Below the pieces are notes generated by a model, which was not told the DNA's origin, searched no databases, and was given only the letters and a program-made list of their open reading frames with translations. The position numbers and the translations under genes were made by a program. Source: Cladocopium goreaui (lineage: Eukaryota > Sar > Dinophyceae > Suessiales > Symbiodiniaceae). Taken from it: DNA of 64,000 bases. Location: contig CAMXCT020006569.1 of the NCBI GenBank assembly GCA_947184155.2, positions 249,679 to 313,678 on the forward strand, in the 5' to 3' direction. Positions 56,917 to 64,000 of this stretch are shown piece by piece; position 1 is the first letter of the stretch, and every line of letters starts with the position of its first letter.

Positions 56917-59610
56917 ACAGGGAGAATCGACCATCGAACAGTTTGTGGGAACCAATTTTATGTGAAGGACAGTGCGGTCAGCAAGAACACGCGGTGTCAT
57001 GCGCACAGCTGCCCGGTGTGCTCAACTGTTGTGTGGTCCTCGCAGTCATGTGGGCGCATTGCGGTGACGCATGTCACGCCCTCGGGAAAACGATGCCAGA
57101 TGAAACATTGGCACGTTCCCGACAAAAAGGCAAAGAAAAAAAGGCCATGAAATAGAAAGACTGCGCTTGCCGTAGGAACAGATGGCAATGGGGCAAGACC
57201 TCTGCAGCGAAGCATTGCCCTAACAAGAGAAGGCTATGTGCAGGCAAAGGGCAGGCTGCAATGCTGGAACGCTGACGGCCAGGAGCTTGGTGGAAGCTGC
57301 CGCGAGGGATGTGCAGCCAAAGGGCAGGCTGCAACCCTGGAGCAGCAAGGGCTGACGGCCAGGCTTGGTGGAAGCTGCCGCGAAGGAATTGGAGGGTTTT
57401 AGGGGTTTTAGGGCTTTGAAGCCTGGCAAACGGCAGGCTCGAATGCCCTAACAAGAGAGGGCTATGTGCAGGCAAAGGAAGGTTTGAGGCGGTTTAGGGG
57501 TTTTAGGGGTTTGAAGCCTGGCAAACGGCAGGCTCGAAGGCCTTAACAAGACGGGGCTATGTGCAGGCAAGGGAGAGTTTTAGGGGTTTTAAGCGTTTTA
57601 GGGGTTTGAAGCCTGGCAAACGGCAGGCGCGAATGCCCTAACAAAAGAGGGCTATGTGCAGGCAAGGGAGGGTTTTAGGGGTTTTAGGCGTTTTAGGGGT
57701 TTGAAGCCTGGCAAATGGCAGGCTCGAAGGCCCTAACAAGAGAGGGCTATGTGCAGGCAACGGAGGGTTTTAGGGGTTTTAGGCGTTTTAGGGGTTTAAA
57801 GCCTGGCAAACGGCAGGCTCGAAGGCCCTAAGAAGAGAGGGCTATGTGCAGGCAAGGGAACGTTTTAGGGGTTTTAGGCGTTTTAGGGGTTTGAAGCCTG
57901 GCAAACGGCAGGCTCGAAGGCCTTAACAAGAGAGGGCTATGTGCAGGCAAGGGAGGGTTTTAGGGGTTTTAGGCGTTTTACGGGTTTGAAGCCTGGCAAA
58001 CGGCAGGCTCGAAGGCCCTAACAAGAGAGGGCTATGTGCAGGCAAGGGAGGGTTTTAGGGGTTTTAGGCGTTTTAGGGGTTTAAAGCCTGGCAAACGGCA
58101 GGCTCGAAGGCCTTAACAAGAGAGGGCTATGTGCAGGCAACGGAGGGTTTTAGGGGTTTTAGGCGTTTTAGGGGTTTGAAGCCTGGCAAACGGCAGGCTC
58201 GAAGGCCCTAACAAGAGAGGGCTATGCAGGCAAGGGAACGTTGGAGGGGTTTTAGGCGTTTTAGCGGTTTGAAGCCTGGCAAACGGCAGGCTCGAAGGCC
58301 CTAACAAGAGAGGGCTATGTGCAGGCAAGGGAGGGTTTTAGGGGTTTTAGGCGTTTTAGGGGTTTGAAGCCTGGCAAACGGCAGGCTCGAAGGCCTTAAC
58401 AAGAGAGGGCTATGTGCAGGCAACGGAGGGTTTTAGGGGTTTTAGGCGTTTTAGGGGTTTGAAGCCTGGCAAACGGCAGGCTCGAAGGCCCTAACAAGAG
58501 AAGGCTATGTGCAGGCAAGGGAGGGTTTTAGGGGTTTTAGGCGTTTTAGGGGTTTGAAGCCTGGCAAACGCCCAGGGCGCGAGGCCCTAACAAGAGAGGG
58601 GCTATGTGCAGGCAAGAGCGTTTTAGGGGTTTTTAGGCGTTTTAGGGGTTTGAAGCCTGGCACACGGAGGCGCGAATGCCATAAGAAGAGAGGGCTGTGC
58701 AGGCAAGGGAGCTTTAGGGGTGTGTTAGGCGTTTTAGGGGTTTGAAGCCTGGCAACGGCAGGATCGAAGAGGCCCTAACAAGAGAGGGCTATGTGCAGGC
58801 AAGGGAGGGTTTTAGGGGTTTTAGGCGTTTTAGGGGTTTGAAGCCTGGCAAACGGCAGGCTCGAAGGCCCTAACAAGAGAGGGCTATGTGCAGGCAAGGG
58901 AGGGTTTTAGGGGTTTTAGGCGTTTTAGGGGTTTGAAGCCTGGCAAACGGCAGGCTCGAAGGCCTTAACAAGAGAGGGCTATGTGCAGGCAACGGCCTGG
59001 CAAACGGCAGGCTCGAAGGCCTTAACAAGAGAGGGCTATGTGCAGGCAACGGAGGGTTTTAGGGGTTTTAGGCGTTTTAGGGGTTTGAAGCCTGGCAAAC
59101 GGCAGGCTCGAAGGCCCTAACAAGAGAGGGCTATGTGCAGGCAAGGGAGCATTTTAGGGGTTTTAGGCGTTTTAGGGGTTTGAAGCCTGGCAAACGGCAG
59201 GCGCGAATGCCCTAACAAGAGAGGGCTATGTGCAGGCAAGGGAGCGTTTTAGGGGTTTTAGGCGTTTTAGGGGTTTGAAGCCTGGCAAACGGCAGGCTTG
59301 AAGGCCCTAACAAGAGACGGCTATGTGCAGGCAAAGGGCAGGCTGCAATGCTGGAACGCTGACGGCCAGGAGCTTGGTGGAAGCTGCCGCGAGGGATGTG
59401 CAGGCAAAGGGCAGGCTGCAACCCTGGAGCAGCAAAGGCTGACGGCCAGGCTTGGTGGAAGCTGCCGCGAAGGAATTGGAAGGTTTTAGGGGTTGTAGGG
59501 CTTTTAGGGGTTTGAAGCCTGGCAAACGGCAGGCTCGAATGCCTTAACAAGAGAGGGCTATGTGGAGGCAAAGGAGGGTTTAGGGGTTTGAAGCCTGGCA
59601 AACGGCAGGC
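54720..59610. repeat. ~95-bp minisatellite with telomere-like TTTTAGGGG core
   Basis: About forty units in order: GGGTTTTAGGGGTTTTAGGC, then GTTTTAGGGGTTTGAAGCCT, then GGCAAACGGCAGGCTCGAAG, then GCCCTAACAAGAGAGGGCTA, then TGTGCAGGCAAGGGAG. Each unit has two hairpins: AGCCTG-GCAAACGG-CAGGCT (for example 55019-55038) and GCCCT-AACAAGAG-AGGGC (55044-55061). The 9-mer TTTTAGGGG/TTTTAGGCG run is close to the TTTAGGG telomere repeat. Units near 55540-55920 are scrambled. Confidence 0.93.
56917..57151 (+). pseudogene. Truncated duplicate of the zinc-finger gene 3' end
   Basis: Identical or nearly so to 54249-54482: the tail of unit 5 (from the RIDHRTVC segment), the degenerate unit 6 and the basic KKAKKKRP tail, ending at TGA 57148-57150. 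The 5' four fifths of the gene is missing and the join is to satellite unit B, so no normal start exists. A short in-frame ATG (56960s) could only give the C-terminal part. Confidence 0.9.
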
Positions 59611-59831
59611 TCGAATGCCCTAACAAGAGAGAGCTATGTGCAGGCAAAGGGCAATGCTGGAACGCTGACGGCCAAGAGCTTGGTGGAAGCTGCCGCGAGG
59701 GATGTGCAGGCAAAGGGCAGGCTGCAACCCTGGAGCAGCAAAGGCTGACGGCCAGGCTTGGTGGAAGCTGCCGCGCACATTTAAAGCCCGCGCGGAAAAG
59801 TTCCACACCTGCGGTGGTCCCAGGCGCCGCC
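56917..59831. repeat. Segmental tandem duplication, copy 2
   Basis: Second copy of 54249-56916, diverged in minisatellite copy number and ending with the 43-bp block and GC-rich hairpin at 59.83 kb. Confidence 0.8.
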
Positions 59832-59853
59832 CCGGCCTTGGCGAAGGCCGGGG
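59830..59853. repeat. Perfect 10-bp GC-rich hairpin
   Basis: CCCCGGCCTT-GGCG-AAGGCCGGGG: the most stable hairpin in the window, at the right end of the satellite module. It has no T-run, so it is not a bacterial-type terminator and none would be expected. Confidence 0.9.
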
Positions 59854-60024
59854 TCGGCGGATATATTGTATAGGGATGTATAGGGGATCGGACTCCAGTT
59901 TTTGGGGATATAGATATATTCTGCTAAGAAAAACATCTATTAGGGATTATATGAATAATATATGATAAATTATGGAGGATTAAGCCACTCTATTAACATC
60001 TGTTAACTACAGATCATCCATCAG

Positions 60025-60128
60025 ATGTTTTCTTCACGCGGCAGGGGTCAGGAAGAGGTGAGCCCCAATGACTTCACGCCGCAGCAGCTCATCAGAGTAG
60101 CTGGGCTCAAGGACAAGAGCAGTTTCAG
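60025..60128 (+). CDS. Exon of gene E, possible N-terminus
   Basis: Acceptor CATCCATCAG, donor GTCCAG. Frame MFSSRGRGQEEVSPNDFTPQ then QLIRVAGLKDKSSF. It begins with Met directly after the acceptor, so it could be the first coding exon (5' UTR intron before) or internal. Good protein text. No family recognised. Confidence 0.6.
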
Positions 60129-60604
60129 GTCCAGGTTTTTTCATGGGGATGTAATAGGGATGTAATGGGATATGATATTGTATAAGAGGGATAGAATAGG
60201 ATATGATGGGATATAATAGGATTTACCCTCTTGTAATTTAACTGTTTGCTATGGAAAATGGCGAATTTATAGCTGATTTTACCATATTTTACCTATGCAC
60301 AATGGTGCTGTTCCATTTCCAGTTTAATTAGGAGAGGGAGGTTTTGTGTCCATCAGGAATGTATGAAGATAAAGAGGAGACATTTCTGAAGCTATCAGAT
60401 ATTCGACCGCCAAAAGGAGCAATTGGGGGAAAAAGGGACAACACTGATTTTTTGCCGAGAAACAGAATGCCTGAATACCGATGGAAAGGAGTGGCTTCCT
60501 TGAAAGCATACTATGGCATGAAATAGGACAGAAAGCAGATCCTGTAACAGTAAAGATACCTCTCCATTCTGGAATGGATATCACATCGTGACTTGATGCT
60601 GCAG

Positions 60605-60746
60605 GTCTTCTATGCCTTCTTTCAAGGCTGGCGTCAACGGCACGGTCTGCCTGAGTTGGAGTTGAACACCAAGCAGCAGCAGCTGGTTGTGCTGATGATC
60701 CAGAGCAATCTTGTACTGGTCAACTCAGCCAAGGACGTTGGGGCCG
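60605..60746 (+). CDS. Exon of gene E
   Basis: Acceptor TGATGCTGCAG. Frame VFYAFFQGWRQRHGLPELEL then NTKQQQLVVLMIQSNLVLVN and SAKDVGA, with a possible donor GTGGGG at 60747. Helical with an aromatic start. Function unknown. Confidence 0.6.
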
Positions 60747-60989
60747 GTGGGGTGTTGAAACATGTTGACGTTGTGACAACATGTTACAACTGTTATTGAC
60801 TCACTGGTCCCAAGAGTATGTGCAATGTAGCATTCGTGCAGCTGCTAAGGCTGTCAGACTTTGAGTGGTAGTTTAAGGCAAACCTGCAACCATACCTGGG
60901 CCATATCGAAGCACTTACACATGTACTTACCGTCTTTTAGGTGAAGATCAACTCCCGAAGAAAACGAGTTTGATTAGATTATATATTAC

Positions 60990-61032
60990 ATTCCCATTCT
61001 ATAGCCATTATATATATATATATATATATATC
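60990..61032. repeat. TA microsatellite
   Basis: TATATATA tract in a presumed intron. CACA and GACA tracts lie at 61273-61296. Confidence 0.85.
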
Positions 61033-61082
61033 CTATTTTTCTTGGTTAAATCCTCCATAACCCACATAGCACATATGGGGCT

Positions 61083-61196
61083 TGGCACACATGGTGACCA
61101 AAGCCTGAGGACTTCTGGCCGAGGCTTTGTGCTGAGCTTGGAAGCCGCGCACCGAGTCACCGAGTTGGGGGTTGTGGCTGTTGGAATGGCTTCATG
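61083..61196 (+). CDS. Candidate exon of gene E
   Basis: Frame THGDQSLRTSGRGFVLSLEA then AHRVTELGVVAVGMASW before a possible GTGGGA donor. No clear acceptor. Small-residue-rich strands; unknown. Confidence 0.4.
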
Positions 61197-62051
61197 GTGG
61201 GATCAACCAATGTCAATGGCTGTAGTACGTTAACTGATGGGATTAACCAATGGATAGCCTATATAATTATACAGACAGACAGACACACACACACACGTCT
61301 ATGCATGTTATATAATGTTATATATGTATAATAGCTTCCATTGCTGTAGCTTTGATATATCCTACAGTAATCAATGAATTTTAATGTTAATCAATCGTTG
61401 TTGGAATTTCCCAAAGAAAGCCGGGCGTGTTTTCCCCAGTGCCCATGACTCTGGATTGCCACTGAGGTCCAAGGGATCCAGAAGCGAAAGAGCTCCTGCT
61501 GGCATTGACGGGAGTTTTTGAGTTGTAGAAGGAGGAAAAACTTCCGCTTCGAAGAATCTGGAAGACGATTCCTGAACCGAATAGGTATCAAATCAAATTG
61601 TACCCTTTGGAGAGGAACTGTCTTCTATTCTTCTCAAAAATGCAGAGGCGAGGGGACATGGCAAAAGTACACTCATTTGACCTTTTTCTTGCAGCAGGAA
61701 TCGTTCATTAGATTGTATCTGTGCCAAATTGGCTGCTGACCCACTGTGAAATGATAGATTTTGCTGTCTCTTCATGATGGCGCAGCAGCTGGAAAAGTGG
61801 TCCTGACCCAAACTGGGCAGCAGTCGAGATGGAAATGTGTCCCTCTGAGGCCGCTTTGGTATGCTGGCCACCTCACCCTTGGACGCGTGAGAGCTCTCAG
61901 CGTTTTGAGGTTCTCACTATGACTTGTCAATCAACCAGAAATATGAAACAGGTGACCAAAACACCTGTTGGTTGATGATTTTAGGAGCTAATACTACCCA
62001 ATCTACTGAGGATTATCATGATGCATGGGAATCCCGTTCTTGACCATCCAG

Positions 62052-62173
62052 GATTGAACGGAATGATTCAACTGGAGGCCTTGATCAATTTCGGAGAGCT
62101 GGAGCGTGCAGTTGAATCCTTCCGTCCGAGGGCCAAGTGGGGCAAGTGGGCCAAGTGCCTCAGCTCAAATTGA
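62052..62173 (+). CDS. Exon of gene E: helical
   Basis: Acceptor GACCATCCAG. Frame LNGMIQLEALINFGELERAV then ESFRPRAKWGKWAKC, to a stop at 62171-62173. The true end may be earlier. The text resembles one helical-hairpin repeat (TPR-like), but a single unit is not enough to assign. Confidence 0.5.
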
Positions 62174-62899
62174 TCACAGCACAGGGATCACAGGGATAGA
62201 CGGCCAACTGATCTGCTGAAGCAGAGTCTTCCATAGCCATAGATCTGCCTTTCCAGGTCGAGCAAAGACTTTGCTGTCGCAGGACTGGGCATCGTGCAGG
62301 TGCGTAGCTGATTCAAAGGCTGGGTATGGCTGTGTTTTGTTTTCCCTTCTGCAACCAATGTCAATATATCAAAATATGATTTATGCTTGCTTGCCTTTTC
62401 TGTTTGCTGAATGCGCTGGCATTGCCACCATTTTGGATTTGGGAAGGGACCGGCCATAGACAGCCCCCTGTCTTCATATCATTGGAATGCAAATTTTCAA
62501 GTGAATTCAAAACTCAATTGGGTGTTATTGATGGCCATTATACTTGGACATGTTTGGCAAGATAACAAATCAAAGTACAGAATACTGTATGTGAACGATG
62601 TGTTCGCATTTGCAAAGGTAGGGTTCACATCGGTTCACATCGGTTCACCATGTTCACCTTTTCAACATGACCTTTTGTTTACATTGGCGACTGGCGCTCG
62701 GACAAAGCGCGACTGAGCATTTCAGGACATGGCCGGTGCCAACCACAAAACTGCAGACGCAGAAGATGTAGAATTCTCAGTTGGCCATGCCATGGCATAT
62801 TCCTTTGCTTAAACGGTCCACAGTACTTTTCCCCTACCTGTTGTATGGCTGAATGACTTCCAGATGACTTGTAGCCAGAAATGCCAAGAAGTGTGGCAG

Positions 62900-63061
62900 A
62901 TGGCAAAATAAGGAGTTCCAAGAGTTGTGTTTAGAGCTCCGAGAAGCAGAGAAGCTTTGGGCCGAGGCGCCTGATGTTGCACGACTCGCAAGAAATAACT
63001 TGCACCGGATTTTAAGTCAAGATTCGGGGATGGAGCTGGATATGAAAGGCATCCCCATGTT
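62900..63061 (+). CDS. Exon of gene E: helical
   Basis: Acceptor GAAGTGTGGCAG, strong donor GTAAGA. Frame WQNKEFQELCLELREAEKLW, AEAPDVARLARNNLHRILSQ, then DSGMELDMKGIPM. Charged helices. Its end phase does not match the next listed exon, so one small exon or an alternative boundary is missing. Confidence 0.65.
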
Positions 63062-63130
63062 GTAAGACCAAACAATCATAGAGCGACAGAGGAAGCAAAT
63101 GCCCAGCCCTTCCTCTTTTTTCGTTCGCAG

Positions 63131-63247
63131 GTGAAAGATCGAGCCAAGCAGAACACCTCCAACGAGGCGGGGCTTTACGGCCGATCAGCATGCCTGGAAT
63201 CATCAGCAAATAACGAGCATTGCCGCCATTTTGAAGCAAGACTGAGG
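63131..63247 (+). CDS. Exon of gene E
   Basis: Acceptor TTTTTTCGTTCGCAG, donor GTACTT. 39 codons in phase 0: VKDRAKQNTSNEAGLYGRSA, then CLESSANNEHCRHFEARLR. The Cys/His residues are too few to call a finger. Confidence 0.65.
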
Positions 63248-63369
63248 GTACTTTTGATTTTTGACCATGATTGGCCAAATAAGCAAGGTGGATCTTGGTG
63301 TCAGAAGAAGCTTTCCATAATCGCTAGCCTGACCTGTCGATCGATGACATTGACATCGCTGTTGCGTAG

Positions 63370-63543
63370 GTGATCGTGAACGGCCGCGTTGTCGAGTCCC
63401 ACTTTTGGCAGACTGCGCTGAAAGTGACTTATGATTCGGATGGACGGCCCACCACACATTTCCCGCTGGGGGGCCTGGAAATCCGATGTGATGACTTTGG
63501 ATCCTTTTGGGAGTACAACTTACAAAAGAATCTTGTCTTGATG
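63370..63543 (+). CDS. Exon of gene E: beta-rich segment
   Basis: Acceptor GTTGCGTAG, donor GTATGA. 58 codons in phase 0: VIVNGRVVESHFWQTALKVT, YDSDGRPTTHFPLGGLEIRC, then DDFGSFWEYNLQKNLVLM. Alternating strand pattern. The clearest non-repeat exon of this gene. No family recognised. Confidence 0.75.
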
Positions 63544-63770
63544 GTATGAAAATATGTGTGGCTCACAAAAAGGACATCAATGAACTTGTCATAGGTAGGA
63601 CTTTTCTGAAGTTCCTCATGTTGCTACGTTGCTTGAGTGCCGGGAAAACCTCGTGTGAAATGGTCCCCCAATGGTTATTTCAATGGATAAAACCATGATG
63701 AACCATTGGATTATGGGGTTTTCCCATCGAGGAAAGCGCAGATTCCATTGGTTTGATCTCCCTGGTCCAG

Positions 63771-63815
63771 GTCAGATACAATGGGCACTCCAAACGCGGC
63801 CTAGCGCAAAAATGA
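63771..63815 (+). CDS. Terminal exon of gene E
   Basis: Acceptor TCCCTGGTCCAG. Phase-0 codons VRYNGHSKRGLAQK then TGA 63813-63815. Joins in frame to the previous exon. Basic C-terminus. Confidence 0.6.
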   Translation, partial: VRYNGHSKRGLAQK

Positions 63816-64000
63816 CCTCGTGACTGCTGACGGGCTGACGGGCCTGTGGCATTGTAGTTGTAACATCCATGGTACATGATGAGATTATGTGATCACAAGC
63901 AAGTCATGAGAACAGAATCTCACATACTATGATAAGCATGGCGAAGACCAGGATGCTGCTGCATGACCACTATGACAGCATGATGCTGCCAGGAACGAGA

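Noticed and set aside
54720-59610. CRISPR-like spaced repeats
   Set aside because: Units are contiguous minisatellite copies without unique spacers, in a eukaryotic context. No cas genes.
63215-63240. Leader-like GCCATTTTGAAGCAAG
   Set aside because: It lies inside a good coding exon of gene E and has mismatches in the conserved GGCTC core.
1-64000. tRNA, rRNA, bacterial promoters or terminators
   Set aside because: No tRNA cloverleaf or rRNA core seen by eye, and bacterial signals are not expected in this genome type. A tRNAscan or Rfam run would settle the RNA question.

Overview
The window looks like nuclear DNA of a photosynthetic dinoflagellate. The evidence is: (i) coding sequence broken into very short plus-strand exons whose inferred introns often begin with GC, and sometimes GA, instead of GT; (ii) a nuclear gene with an ER signal plus an Ala-Phe-Val-Pro motif, as in proteins targeted to secondary plastids; (iii) a 14-nt exact match and a second degenerate match to the 3' end of the dinoflagellate spliced leader; (iv) an interstitial CCCTAAA block, the complement of the TTTAGGG telomere repeat; (v) very high satellite content. 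The species cannot be fixed from sequence alone. Every coding call is on the plus strand, which fits unidirectional gene arrays.

Layout. 1-3.5 kb: about ten ~340-bp tandem repeats, each carrying several short perfect hairpins. 3.5-4.8 kb: a broken retroelement RNase H-like fragment, then a cluster of hairpins between two near-identical 211-bp direct repeats, with a spliced-leader-like core in one hairpin arm. 5-13.1 kb: scattered exons of an unidentified gene (gene A) ending at a stop near 13.13 kb. 13.5-18.3 kb: exons of a second gene (gene B) with an acidic repeat, a basic nuclear-localisation-like tail and a PHD-like zinc finger. 19.4-28.7 kb: a kinesin motor gene (gene C) over at least a dozen exons, with P-loop, switch I, switch II and the HVPYRNSKLT segment all recognisable. 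An interstitial telomeric block lies at 22.3 kb. 30.17-30.90 kb: an intronless plastid-targeted membrane protein behind a relict spliced leader, probably a retrogene, nested inside the exon field.

31.2-33.4 kb and 44-53.2 kb: small coiled-coil or charged exons that could belong to the kinesin or to one or more separate long genes. Between them lie a 12/36-bp minisatellite (36.7-37.7 kb) and a 5.2-kb array of ~0.75-kb repeats (37.8-43.0 kb). 53.7-54.5 kb: an intronless protein with tandem C2HC zinc-finger units. Its 3' end has been copied into a downstream pseudogene by a ~2.67-kb tandem duplication that also carries a ~95-bp telomere-like minisatellite (54.7-59.8 kb). 60.0-63.8 kb: exons of a last gene (gene E) that ends inside the window.

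The most striking common theme is that nearly all the unrelated tandem arrays are built around perfect short inverted repeats (stems of 5-10 bp, loops of 3-10 nt). In the first array there are paired compensatory changes in the stem. Exon joins are predictions from frame and splice context without transcript support, and gene limits are tentative.
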